A stretch of DNA of 64,000 nucleotides from positions 1 through 64,000 of the forward strand of contig JABCZO010000007.1 in the NCBI GenBank assembly GCA_013289615.1. Reading direction: 5' to 3'. Of this stretch, positions 50,593 through 58,626 are shown in pieces (the first letter of the stretch is position 1; each line of letters starts with the position of its first letter). The notes beneath the pieces were generated by a model, which worked only from the letters and a program-made list of their open reading frames with translations, had not been told where the DNA came from and ran no database searches. This DNA is from Gammaproteobacteria bacterium (GTDB lineage: Bacteria > Pseudomonadota > Gammaproteobacteria > Steroidobacterales > Steroidobacteraceae). The position numbers and the translations under genes are program-made.

Positions 50593-51264
50593 TCAGAAGT
50601 GCCTGCTGAAGCCGATCGTCAACCCGCGAGGAAGAATCTCCACCATCACCGGCTCCTCGCGCGTGCTGGCCCAGTATCCGGCACCGGATCCGAGCGCCCA
50701 GCCCGCAATCACATCGCTCTGCCAGTGGTCCTGGTGCTTCAGGCGCGCCAGCGCGTCATAGGCCGGCAGCGCCTCCAGCAGCCAGATCCATGGCTCGTGC
50801 TGCGCGTAGCGCAGGATGATAGGGGTCACGAAGCTCGCCTGCAGGGTGACCTGCCCGCTGGGAAAACTGGAGCAGCAACTGCCCTGGAACCATTTGTCCG
50901 GGTTGCCGCCCTGGTTTGGGCGCGCGCGGCTGAAAGCATATTTTAGGACTTCGGCGCTGACGCCGGATACTATCGAGGCGTCGACCGATTGCCACAACGT
51001 ATGGCCAAAGTCATCGTCGTTACCGAGCCACACGGCGCCGCCGGCCTCGAAGATCATGACGCCGTAGATGAGCCCCTGTTCGTAGTGCGGCGCCCAGATA
51101 CCGTGATCGTCGTAGTGCCACTCATGATCGATGCCCAGCGCGCCGCCGCCGGCCTGCGAGCGCTGCGCGTACAGCACGCCCGCCGCGAACACCAGCAGCG
51201 TCAGTACTTCCGCCAGCAGCTTCGCACCGGGAAACACTTTGCGGCGGAAAGTCACGACAACCAA
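50593..51264 (-). CDS. PAP2-family membrane phosphatase-like protein, variant active site
   Basis: About 223 aa, starting at TTG 51264 or GTG 51255. The PAP2 motifs are KYAFSRARP (Lys108, Arg115, Pro116), FPSGQ (134-138) and ARLKHQDHWQSD (Arg174, His180, Asp184). The middle motif is normally PSGH; Gln138 replaces the His, which normally acts as acid. It may be weak or specialised. Family members remove phosphate from lipid or polyprenyl phosphates at the inner membrane. It converges on apbE with 5 bases between. Confidence 0.82.
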   Translation of the reverse strand: MVVVTFRRKVFPGAKLLAEVLTLLVFAAGVLYAQRSQAGGGALGIDHEWHYDDHGIWAPHYEQGLIYGVMIFEAGGAVWLGNDDDFGHTLWQSVDASIVSGVSAEVLKYAFSRARPNQGGNPDKWFQGSCCSSFPSGQVTLQASFVTPIILRYAQHEPWIWLLEALPAYDALARLKHQDHWQSDVIAGWALGSGAGYWASTREEPVMVEILPRGLTIGFSRHF

Positions 51265-51311
51265 TATAACCGCTCGGCAGGGCGATTGCAGCCGCCGCTG
51301 CCGAAACCCGA

Positions 51312-51836
51312 ATGAGCATGCGCCTCATTGCCTGCGACCGCTCGCGCTCTGGCGCCGTGCTGGCGATCCTGAACGAGGCGATCGAAAACTCGACCGCGCT
51401 GTACGACTACCAGGCGCGCACGCCGGCGATGATGGATGCGTGGTACGACGCCAAGGAAAAGGCCCGCTATCCGGTGATCGGCGTCATCGACGCGGCCGAC
51501 GAACTGTTGGGCTTCGGTTCCTACGGTCCCTTTCGGGCATGGCCGGCATACAAATACAGCGTTGAGCACTCCCTCTATGTCGAACGTGCTCATCGCGGTC
51601 AGGGAATCGGTCGGTTGCTGCTGACCGAGCTCATTGCGGCGGCGACGCGCCAGGATTACCACATGCTGATCGGCGGCATCGATGCACAGAACGCGGCCAG
51701 CATCGCGCTGCACCGGCGGCTGGGTTTCGAGCAGTGCGGGCACATCCGTCATGCCGGCTTCAAGTTCAATCGCTGGCTGGATCTGACGTTACATCAGCTG
51801 CTGCTGAAGACGCCCGCACATCCGCTCGAAGGTTAG
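51312..51836 (+). CDS. GNAT N-acetyltransferase, phosphinothricin acetyltransferase-like
   Basis: 174 aa. The acetyl-CoA site is HSLYVERAHRGQGIGRLLL. The start (ILNEAIENSTALYDYQART) and the end region (LHRRLGFEQCGHIRHAGFKFNRWLDL) match the PAT/YncA group, which acetylate amino-acid analogues such as phosphinothricin or methionine sulfoximine. The natural substrate is unknown. It ends 4 bases inside the end of the LysE gene on the other strand. Confidence 0.87.
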   Translation: MSMRLIACDRSRSGAVLAILNEAIENSTALYDYQARTPAMMDAWYDAKEKARYPVIGVIDAADELLGFGSYGPFRAWPAYKYSVEHSLYVERAHRGQGIGRLLLTELIAAATRQDYHMLIGGIDAQNAASIALHRRLGFEQCGHIRHAGFKFNRWLDLTLHQLLLKTPAHPLEG

Positions 51837-52453
51837 CCGATGCGATACCACGCCAGTCGCGCCCCGGCGGCAATCAGGCAAGCGCCACCGACGCGCTCGA
51901 GCCAACCGGAGAAGCGCGTCGCGGCAACGCTGCGGGCGCGCGCAGCCAGGGCAGCGTACAGGCTCAGCACCAGTGACTCGATCAGCACCGAGCTGATGCC
52001 GAGCACCAGGATCTGCCAGGCGACGCTGCCCGCCGGGTTGATGAATTGCGGCAGCAGCGCGATGAAGAACACCAGCGCCTTCGGGTTGGCCGCCTGCACG
52101 ATGAATGCGCGGCTGAATATCCTGTCGGGATAGTCAGGCGAGCGCGGTGTGAGCGCGTCATGTCCGGGTGCGCGCGCCAGCAGCATTCGCAGGCCGAGCC
52201 ACACCAGGTAGGCAGCGCCGGCCCATTTCAATGCGCTGAACACCGCGTGCGAGGCCAGGATCACCGCGGCGATACCGGTGGCCGACAATACAAAGTAGAA
52301 GGTGTTGCCGGCCAGGATCCCCGCCGCTGCTATGCCAGCAGGCGCAAAGCCGCGCCGCAGCGCCGTGGCCAGCACGAACAGGACCGCCGGCCCGGGAATA
52401 AAGCACAGCACCGTCTCGGTGAAGCAGAACAAAAGCCAGGTTTGTAATGTCAT
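51833..52453 (-). CDS. LysE/RhtB-family amino acid exporter
   Basis: 206 aa from the ATG at 52453; a longer frame runs into the upstream region. Six hydrophobic helices, the signature CFIPGPAVLFVLATALRRG near the start, YLVWLGLRML, and NPKALVFFIALLPQFI after the central loop. LysE-type proteins export amino acids or homoserine lactones. It diverges from the dsbA gene, with a 54-base gap. Confidence 0.88.
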   Translation of the reverse strand: MTLQTWLLFCFTETVLCFIPGPAVLFVLATALRRGFAPAGIAAAGILAGNTFYFVLSATGIAAVILASHAVFSALKWAGAAYLVWLGLRMLLARAPGHDALTPRSPDYPDRIFSRAFIVQAANPKALVFFIALLPQFINPAGSVAWQILVLGISSVLIESLVLSLYAALAARARSVAATRFSGWLERVGGACLIAAGARLAWYRIG

Positions 52454-52507
52454 AGCCGGATCATGCAAGTTATGCTGAGCGTCTGGCCACCAGGTATTGA
52501 GGTACCT

Positions 52508-53203
52508 ATGCGACGACACCTGCTGCTGGGGTTGCTGCTGCTGGGAATCGCGTCTTCGGGGTATTGCGCTGACACCTGGGTTCAGGGCAGCCATTACTTC
52601 CTGATCCGGCCCGCGCTGGCCACGACGGTCGCGCCGGGAAAGATCGAAGTCACGGAGATATTCTCCTACGCCTGCCCGGCGTGTAACCGATTCTATCCGG
52701 TCGTGGACCGGCTGCGGGCTGCGCTACCCGCCAATGCCGAAATCGACTTCGTGGCGGCTTCCTTCCGGCCGGATGAGGACTGGCCGATGTTCCAGCGCGC
52801 CTTCTACACGGCGCAGGTACTGGACATCGACAGAAAAACACATGACGCGATGTTCGATGCGGTCTGGAAGACCGGCCAGCTGGCGGTGTTCGACCCGCGT
52901 ACCCAGAAGGTAAAAGTGCCGGCTCCGGGCATCGAGGATGCGGCCCGCTTCTATGCGCAGGTCGCCGGGGTGAAGCCGGAGACATTTGTCGCCACCGCGG
53001 CCTCCTTCGGCGTCGACGTCAAGATGCACCAGGCGGAGCAGCTCATCCGGGCGGCGCAGGTCGCCGAGACGCCGACCATCCTCGTCAACGGCAAATACCG
53101 CGTTACCGTGGGTTCGGCCGGCGGCGACGATCAGCTGATTGAACTGGTGAAGTACCTGGTAGCGCAGGAGAGTGCCAGCCAGCCCGCGCCCAAGCCGCAC
53201 TGA
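52508..53203 (+). CDS. dsbA: Thiol:disulfide interchange protein DsbA
   Basis: 231 aa from the ATG at 52508, preceded by GAGG at about 5-6 bases; the frame is open 45 bases further upstream but without a site. A signal peptide ends SGYCA. The active site is CPAC (Cys56/Cys59), followed by a helical insert and the cis-Pro segment ETPTILVN. It oxidises Cys pairs in exported proteins, relevant to the many Cys-containing exported proteins here. The tail is Pro/Ala-rich. Confidence 0.87.
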   Translation: MRRHLLLGLLLLGIASSGYCADTWVQGSHYFLIRPALATTVAPGKIEVTEIFSYACPACNRFYPVVDRLRAALPANAEIDFVAASFRPDEDWPMFQRAFYTAQVLDIDRKTHDAMFDAVWKTGQLAVFDPRTQKVKVPAPGIEDAARFYAQVAGVKPETFVATAASFGVDVKMHQAEQLIRAAQVAETPTILVNGKYRVTVGSAGGDDQLIELVKYLVAQESASQPAPKPH

Positions 53204-53224
53204 GCCTCACGCCAGCGCCGCCGG

Positions 53225-54220
53225 ATGAAAAGCACGGTCGTGAAACCGATCACAAACCGGCGGCTCTCGCGCCGCGAAGCCGTGGTGCTGACGCTTGCCG
53301 CGGGCGCAGGCGCGTTTGGTTCGCGACACTCGGATGCGCAGCACCCGGATGCGCAGCACCCGCCGGCGCTGATCACCCGGGCGATTCCCGCGACCGGCCA
53401 GCGCCTGCCGGTGATAGGCGTCGGTACCAACTCCTTCACCGAGTCGAAGCGCATGGATCTGCGTGTGCTGCTCAATCGCATGGTCGAGCTCGGCGGCTCG
53501 GTGGTCGATACCGCCCCGGTGTATGGCGAGAGCGAGCAGGTGATCGGCGAACTGATGGCGGACCTGGGTATACGCGAGCGGATCTTTCTTGCCACCAAGA
53601 TCACCGCCGGACCGATGAGTGTGCAGTCACCCAACATCGACCCGGGCCTGTACGGCCAGCAGAGCCTGGATCGCTCGCTCGAGCGGCTGCGGACCGATCA
53701 TCTGGACTTGCTGCAGGTTCACAATCTGCAGGGAGCCGAGCGATTGTGGCCGCTGCTGACCGGATGGAAGCGTAGCGGGAAGATCCGCTATATCGGCATC
53801 ACCACCGCGACCGCGAGCCAGCATGCCGAGATGAGCGCGCTGATGCGCAGCTTGCCGCTGGACTTCGTGCAGGTCGACTATTCGATCGCCAACCGCGATG
53901 CGGCCAGCAGCGTGTTCCCGGTAGCACTCGAGCGCAGGATTGCAGTGATCGCGAATGTGCCGTTTGGCGGCCGCGCCGGCGCCAACCTGACGATGAGCCA
54001 GGATCGCCCGCTACCGCCGTTTGCCGTCGAACTCGGCGCGGCCGACTGGCCTCAGCTGTTATTGAAGTACGTCGCGTCACATCCGGCCGTGACCTGCACC
54101 ATCGCCGGAAGCACCAGGCTCGAGCATCTGCAAGACAATCAGGCTGCCGGTCGCGGAGCGCTGCCCGACGCGGCCGCTCGCCGTCGCATCGAGCAGTACT
54201 GGGACGATCAGCCGGCCTGA
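53225..54220 (+). CDS. Exported aldo/keto reductase-family protein (Tat-like signal)
   Basis: 331 aa. The N-terminus has a twin-Arg segment (LSRREAVVLTLAAGAGAFG), weakly matching the Tat consensus (no Phe after the pair). An Asp/Ala/Gln/His/Pro spacer doubled by a 15-bp repeat follows. The barrel shows VVDTAPVYGESE (Asp and Tyr), ATKI (Lys) and LLQVHN (His), the AKR catalytic set. Exported AKR proteins are an uncharacterised group. It is 21 bases after dsbA on the same strand and converges on the allophanate hydrolase gene, overlapping it by 13 bases. Confidence 0.82.
   Translation: MKSTVVKPITNRRLSRREAVVLTLAAGAGAFGSRHSDAQHPDAQHPPALITRAIPATGQRLPVIGVGTNSFTESKRMDLRVLLNRMVELGGSVVDTAPVYGESEQVIGELMADLGIRERIFLATKITAGPMSVQSPNIDPGLYGQQSLDRSLERLRTDHLDLLQVHNLQGAERLWPLLTGWKRSGKIRYIGITTATASQHAEMSALMRSLPLDFVQVDYSIANRDAASSVFPVALERRIAVIANVPFGGRAGANLTMSQDRPLPPFAVELGAADWPQLLLKYVASHPAVTCTIAGSTRLEHLQDNQAAGRGALPDAAARRRIEQYWDDQPA
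53331..53360 (+). repeat. Exact 15-bp duplication in the AKR spacer
   Basis: CGGATGCGCAGCACC at 53331 and again at 53346, encoding the doubled DAQHP unit just after the signal segment. Confidence 0.9.
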
Positions 54221-56025
54221 TAGGCGCGCCAGCCGCCGAAGTGGGTGATGTCCTGCGCGCGCTGCACGGCGTGCGCCTCGCACAGAAAGCCGCAGACCTT
54301 ACGGCCATCGGCAAGAGTTAATTTGCCGATCGCGAGCGGCGCGGGTATGCCGGCGACGAAACCGCCGAAGGCCGCCGCGGGCATCGACCAGACTTCGACC
54401 TCGATGGCGGCGCCCTGTGTTTCGACACGCACCAGGCCGGGGCGCGCGGGTGGCCCGCCGGGCAGGGCATACAGGCGATAGTGCGGCGTCGTGAGCGTGC
54501 GTTCGAGCAGCACCGCGCCGCGCTCGAGCAGCTGGTGGTTCAAAGGCAGTCCCTGCAGGTGTGCACCGCAGACGGCGATCGAAATGCCATCGATCATCGA
54601 GGCCCAGTCGAAATCAGCTGCGGCGCCGAGCGGCAGCGGCAGCGCACCCAGACGCGGTGCGCCGCAACGCTGCAGCCTGGCCGCCAGCCGCAGCAGCTCG
54701 AAGTCGTTCCAGGCGGGAGCGGCGAGCGTCACGCCGAACGGCAATCCTGCGCCGGTAAAGCCGGCGGGTACCGCCACCGCGGCAAGATCGAGCAGATTCA
54801 CGAAACTCGTGTAGATGCCGAGTTGCGTATTGAGGCGCACCGGATCGGCTTCGACTTCAGCGATGCGATAGGTGGTGCCGGCGGTAGGTGTGAGCAGCAC
54901 ATCGATCTGCCGCCACACCTCGCCGGCGATGCGGCGCAGTTCCTGCAGCCGGTACTGCGCGCGAAACGCATCCGCGGCGCTCGGGCGCTCGCCCGCTTCG
55001 ATGATCTGGCGCGTCACCGGATGCACCGCGTCCGGGTCGCGGCGCAGCAGTGCTTCGATCACGATATAGCGCTCGGCCACCCACGGCCCCTGGTAGAGCA
55101 GCTGCCCGGTCTCGAGAAACGGCGCGAAGTCGATGGGCACGCGCTCGCCGCCAAGTCGCTCCAGATGCGCCGCTGCGGCCTCGAACAGGCGCGCGTAGTC
55201 GTCGTTGCCGAAGAACTGCAGTTGATCGGAACGCGGTACGCCGAAGCGGAACGGGCCATGTGCGAAAGCGCCGAGCCGCAGCGGCCGGCCGATCGGGCGC
55301 GAATATGGCTCGACGGCATCGAAGCCTTCGGCGACGCGACACACCAGCGCCGCATCTTCCGCGCTCAGGGTCAGCAGCGAGACCGTGTCGAGCGTTCGGC
55401 ACGCCGGCACCACGCCGCGCGGGCTGAGCCGGCCACAGGTCGGCTTCAGTCCGATCAGGTTGTTGAACGCGGCTGGGGTGCGGCCGGATCCGGCGGTGTC
55501 GGTGCCAAGCGCGAAGCTCACCAGGCCCAATGCCACGGCTACCGCGGATCCGGAGCTCGAACCGCCGCTGATGTAGTCCGGATCGAAGCTGTTGCGGCAG
55601 GCACCGTACGGCGAGCGCGTTCCGACCAGGCCGGTGCCGAACTGATCGAGGTTGGTCTTGCCGATCGGAATCGCGCCGGCATCGAGCAGACGACTGACCA
55701 CATGGGCCGAGTGCGCGGGGGTATAGGCAAACGCCGGGCAGGCGGCGGTGGTCGGAACATCTGCCAGATCGATGTTGTCCTTGAGCGCAAATGGAATGCC
55801 ATACAGCGGCAGCGTTGCCGGATCGCGGTCGGCGAGCAGCCTGGCCTGTTCCAGTACGCGCTCGGGCGCCAGCAGCGTGATCCAGATGCGGTGATCGGCC
55901 GCAGCGGCAATGCGCGTCAACAGTTGCTCGAGCACGGCCAGTGGCGTCGTACGCCGCTCGCGGTAGGCTGCGCGCAGGTCGGCGATGACAAGACTGGGCG
56001 CAGCTTGGTAAATGGGAGTGTTCAT
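54208..56025 (-). CDS. atzF: Allophanate hydrolase
   Basis: 605 aa from the ATG at 56025. The N-terminal amidase domain (about 1-450) has the Ser-cisSer-Lys triad: Lys82 in FALKDNID, the GGSSSGS loop (154-160) and Ser180 in GTDTAGSGRTPA. The C-terminal domain (about 480-605: VCGAHLQGLPLNHQL, GFLCEAHAVQRAQDITHFGGWRAY) is the AtzF-type tail. It splits allophanate to ammonium and CO2, normally after urea carboxylase. That enzyme is missing here except for a relic just upstream, so the substrate source is unclear. The 3' end overlaps the aldo/keto reductase gene by 13 bases. Confidence 0.88.
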   Translation of the reverse strand: MNTPIYQAAPSLVIADLRAAYRERRTTPLAVLEQLLTRIAAAADHRIWITLLAPERVLEQARLLADRDPATLPLYGIPFALKDNIDLADVPTTAACPAFAYTPAHSAHVVSRLLDAGAIPIGKTNLDQFGTGLVGTRSPYGACRNSFDPDYISGGSSSGSAVAVALGLVSFALGTDTAGSGRTPAAFNNLIGLKPTCGRLSPRGVVPACRTLDTVSLLTLSAEDAALVCRVAEGFDAVEPYSRPIGRPLRLGAFAHGPFRFGVPRSDQLQFFGNDDYARLFEAAAAHLERLGGERVPIDFAPFLETGQLLYQGPWVAERYIVIEALLRRDPDAVHPVTRQIIEAGERPSAADAFRAQYRLQELRRIAGEVWRQIDVLLTPTAGTTYRIAEVEADPVRLNTQLGIYTSFVNLLDLAAVAVPAGFTGAGLPFGVTLAAPAWNDFELLRLAARLQRCGAPRLGALPLPLGAAADFDWASMIDGISIAVCGAHLQGLPLNHQLLERGAVLLERTLTTPHYRLYALPGGPPARPGLVRVETQGAAIEVEVWSMPAAAFGGFVAGIPAPLAIGKLTLADGRKVCGFLCEAHAVQRAQDITHFGGWRAYQAG

Positions 56026-56148
56026 GACGTCACGGGCCCCCGGGTGCACAGCGATCTGCATTTTAATCGCTTCGAACACGATCAGCGGCGCGCCAGCCTC
56101 GACGCGTGCGCCGGGCCGGGTATGGATATGCCAGACACTGCCGCTCCG
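56026..56148 (-). pseudogene. Relic of the C-terminal biotinyl domain of urea carboxylase
   Basis: Upstream of and in frame with the allophanate hydrolase start, the minus strand encodes a biotinyl/lipoyl-like segment: GSVWHIHTRPGARVEAG, then PLIVFEAIKMQIAVHPGA. This matches the end of urea carboxylase, where the biotin Lys lies in EAMKM (here EAIKM). The frame then runs straight into the hydrolase start with no stop. Before it lies deformylase sequence, so the rest of the carboxylase gene (some 1,150 residues) is gone. I take it as a deletion remnant; a short translated fusion is not excluded. Confidence 0.7.
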
Positions 56149-56178
56149 TTCATCCGTGCGCTTCGCTAGAATGGCGGC

Positions 56179-56715
56179 ATGGCTATCAGACCCGTATTGC
56201 GGATGGGCGATCCGAGATTGCTGCGCCCGAGCGAGCGCGTGCCCGCGTTCGACACGCCCGAGCTGCACGCACTGCTGGCGGACATGCAGGACACCATGAC
56301 GTCGCTCGACGGCGCCGGTCTGGCGGCGCCGCAGATCGGCGAGCCCTGGCGGGTCGTGATCTTCGGCACCGATGCGCCCAATCCGCGCTACCCGGACGCC
56401 GAGATCGTACCGCGCACGGTATTGATCAACCCCGAGATCACGCCGCTGGGCGCCGAGCTGGAGGACGGCTGGGAGGGTTGTCTGTCGGTGCCGGGGATGC
56501 GCGGGCTGGTGTCGCGCTATCGGCAGCTACGTTACCGCGGCGTCGATCAGCACGGGCGTACCATCGAGCGGCAGGTGAGCGGCTTTCACGCGCGCGTCGT
56601 GCAGCACGAGGTCGACCACCTCGACGGCATCCTGTACCCGATGCGCATGACCGACATGAGTCAGTTCGGGTTCGCCGAGGAGCTGTTTCCGGGGCAGGGG
56701 CTGGAAGACGACTGA
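56179..56715 (+). CDS. def: Peptide deformylase
   Basis: 178 aa. The three family motifs are complete: [18 protein letters not shown] (Cys metal ligand) and QHEVDHLDG (two His ligands and catalytic Glu). It removes formyl groups from nascent proteins. It starts only about 30 bases from the carboxylase relic on the other strand, with a TAGAAT-like -10 box directly upstream. Confidence 0.93.
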   Translation: MAIRPVLRMGDPRLLRPSERVPAFDTPELHALLADMQDTMTSLDGAGLAAPQIGEPWRVVIFGTDAPNPRYPDAEIVPRTVLINPEITPLGAELEDGWEGCLSVPGMRGLVSRYRQLRYRGVDQHGRTIERQVSGFHARVVQHEVDHLDGILYPMRMTDMSQFGFAEELFPGQGLEDD

Positions 56716-56743
56716 GCGGCTGCCCGTTGCTACGGCCGGCCGG

Positions 56744-57157
56744 TTAGGGCAGCGGCACAGCGTGCCTGCCGTCGGCTGCGACCGGCACCCCGGCCTCGAT
56801 CTGGTAGTAGTCGCCGGCCTCGGCCGCATAGATGTGCGCGGCGATCTTCAGGCCCTGCGACTGATCGAGTGACCCGGCGCTGATGGAGATGCGTTCGCCG
56901 TTCACCGACTCGAAAAACAGGCTCGAGCCGCACGCGCCACAGAACCCGCGACGCTCGCCCGGCTTGACGCTGAACCACCTGAGCGTGTCGTGCGTCAGCA
57001 ATCGGAAATTCGCCTTGCGGCAGGCAGTCGCCGCGACGAAATGCCCGCTGCTGCGCCGGCACTGCTCGCAGTGACAGCAGATGATGTCGCGCAGAGGTCC
57101 TTGCACCTCGTAGCGCACCTGCCCGCATAGGCAACCACCGCTGCTGATCTTATCCAA
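56744..57157 (-). CDS. GFA-type zinc protein (Mss4-like fold)
   Basis: 137 aa, starting at a TTG (57157). Zinc-binding Cys sets are GGCLCGQVRYEV, CCHCEQCRR and CGACGSS. Named after glutathione-dependent formaldehyde-activating enzyme, but most family members have unknown substrates. It follows the CPXCG gene by 16 bases on the same strand and may share its transcript. Confidence 0.87.
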   Translation of the reverse strand: MDKISSGGCLCGQVRYEVQGPLRDIICCHCEQCRRSSGHFVAATACRKANFRLLTHDTLRWFSVKPGERRGFCGACGSSLFFESVNGERISISAGSLDQSQGLKIAAHIYAAEAGDYYQIEAGVPVAADGRHAVPLP

Positions 57158-57173
57158 CCGTGCGCTCCAGGCA

Positions 57174-57485
57174 TCAATCGCTGCGGTGCGCCCGCACTGA
57201 GGTCAGAATGCCGTTCATGGCCACCTCGATTGCCAGTTCGATCGGCCGGCAGCACACCTGGCAGTCCTCGACATAACTGGCCGATCCCGCCGACAGATCC
57301 ACCAGCGTGTCAAAGGGCTCGCCGCAGTACGGGCACTGTACGGTCGTGAATTGCGCCCCGCCACCGCCGGCGCGCACGCTCTGCTCCGGCTCGAACACCG
57401 GCTCGAGACCATACAGCGCATCGATTGCTTTCTGATCGAGCTGCGGAGCCAATGCGGCTGGTGAGCGGGTGCGGCGTGGTTTCAT
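57174..57485 (-). CDS. CPXCG-motif small cysteine-rich protein
   Basis: 103 aa. A basic N-terminal extension precedes the family core with VQCPYCGEPFDTLVDLSAGS and a second Cys cluster EDCQVCCRPIEL, together a likely zinc ribbon. Function unknown, but the family is widespread in proteobacteria. It lies upstream of the GFA gene and diverges from the DUF4404 gene. Confidence 0.87.
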   Translation of the reverse strand: MKPRRTRSPAALAPQLDQKAIDALYGLEPVFEPEQSVRAGGGGAQFTTVQCPYCGEPFDTLVDLSAGSASYVEDCQVCCRPIELAIEVAMNGILTSVRAHRSD

Positions 57486-57542
57486 AGGTCAGATCGGGCC
57501 ACGATAACAAACGCCGGCACCAATCGCGTAAGATTGTGCGCG

Positions 57543-57842
57543 ATGGATGATCAGAAGCCGAGCCCGGATCAGCTGCAGCGCTCGCTGTCGCAGCTGCACG
57601 ATGTGCTGGTGCGCACGCCGCGCGTGGATGCGTCTTCTAAACAACTGCTGCGCGACGTGCTGGGCGATATCGAGCGCCTGCTGAGCAACGGTGCGGTCGC
57701 GGCGGCCGCGGCCGCTCCGGTCAAGGCGGCGCAGTCGCAGTCACGGCTCGAAGCACTGGCGGTCGAGTTCGAAGCCGAGCACCCGTCGCTGTCCGCCAGC
57801 GTGCGTGAGTTCATCGATCTGCTGGGGCGCGCTGGCATGTAG
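57543..57842 (+). CDS. DUF4404 small helical protein
   Basis: 99 aa from the ATG at 57543; the frame opens 9 bases earlier at a TTG. Helical with two blocks: QLQRSLSQLHDVLVRTPRVD and, at the end, LEALAVEFEAEHPSLSASVREF followed by DLLGRAGM, typical of DUF4404. Function unknown. It converges on the Spy-like gene with 70 bases between. Confidence 0.85.
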   Translation: MDDQKPSPDQLQRSLSQLHDVLVRTPRVDASSKQLLRDVLGDIERLLSNGAVAAAAAAPVKAAQSQSRLEALAVEFEAEHPSLSASVREFIDLLGRAGM

Positions 57843-57912
57843 TTCCGCCCGCACGCCGACGGCCGGCCTTGCGGCCAGCCGCCGGCACCGATCGATCGGC
57901 AACGCTGCGCTG

Positions 57913-58392
57913 TCAGGTTGCGCTGTGCTGCGCCATCTTCGCTTTCATGGAGGCCAGGATTGTCGGCAGTTGCTGCTGCTGCTGCTGCGTGAGCACCTTA
58001 TAGAGCGCCAGCTCGGTCTGGCTCTGCTCCTGGATTCGATTGGCCATGCGTGTCTGCAGATCCTGCAGCGCAGTCGCGTAGTTCGGATCACCCGGATTCG
58101 ACAGCACGGTGAAATCCGGGCCAGCGCCGGCCTTGCGTTCGGCCGCGAACTGCGCATGAGCGGCGGTGAGAATCGTATGCACGCTCTGCTGCTGCGCTGG
58201 CGTCAGGTTCAGCTGGCGCAAGGCATGCACTAGGCCGCCGCCGACCATCATTCCATGGCCATGGTGCCAGTGGCGCGCGCCGGGAGTAGCGGCGTCTGCG
58301 GCGCCTGAGCTACTGGCGCTCTGGCCCATTACGGCCCCCGCGATGCCGGTCATCGCCAGGGCGACCATCAACCACTGCGTTCGATTTTTCAT
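57913..58392 (-). CDS. Spy/CpxP-like periplasmic protein
   Basis: 159 aa from the ATG at 58392, preceded by an AGGCAGGAT site; the ATG 36 bases upstream is less likely. A signal peptide ends VMGQS. A His/Gly/Met-rich stretch (HWHHGHGMM) could bind metal. Two LTxxQ motifs (LNLTPAQQQ and VLTQQQQQQL) lie in an otherwise helical body, as in Spy/CpxP chaperones, which respond to envelope stress. Confidence 0.82.
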   Translation of the reverse strand: MKNRTQWLMVALAMTGIAGAVMGQSASSSGAADAATPGARHWHHGHGMMVGGGLVHALRQLNLTPAQQQSVHTILTAAHAQFAAERKAGAGPDFTVLSNPGDPNYATALQDLQTRMANRIQEQSQTELALYKVLTQQQQQQLPTILASMKAKMAQHSAT

Positions 58393-58470
58393 ATCCTGCC
58401 TCGGTGAGAATTGCGCTGAGCAGTCCAACGCCCAAGACTACGGCTCGGTGGACAGGCGCGCTTAAAACTT

Positions 58471-58481
58471 AGATTAAATCT
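58471..58481. promoter_or_regulatory. AGATTAAATCT palindrome in an A+T-rich island
   Basis: An 11-bp perfect palindrome lies in the 234-base gap before the Spy-like gene, in a local A+T-rich stretch (58460-58490). A second A+T stretch at about 58545-58560 holds TTAATTAA. The island is the likely promoter of the Spy-like gene; no regulator is identified. Confidence 0.35.
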
Positions 58482-58626
58482 GCATAATGTGGTTCGGGCG
58501 CGGGCGCAGCATGCCGTGCAAGCGGACCGGGCAATGCCTAAGCCTATATTTTAATTAACTTTCTCAGCTGCTGTCGCCACCGCACTGAAGCGTCCGCGGT
58601 GTCACCGGTTTCGGGAGCTGCCTCGA

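Noticed and set aside
54481-56169. 562-residue plus-strand frame antisense to the allophanate hydrolase
   Set aside because: The minus-strand frame carries the complete amidase triad; this one has no motif.
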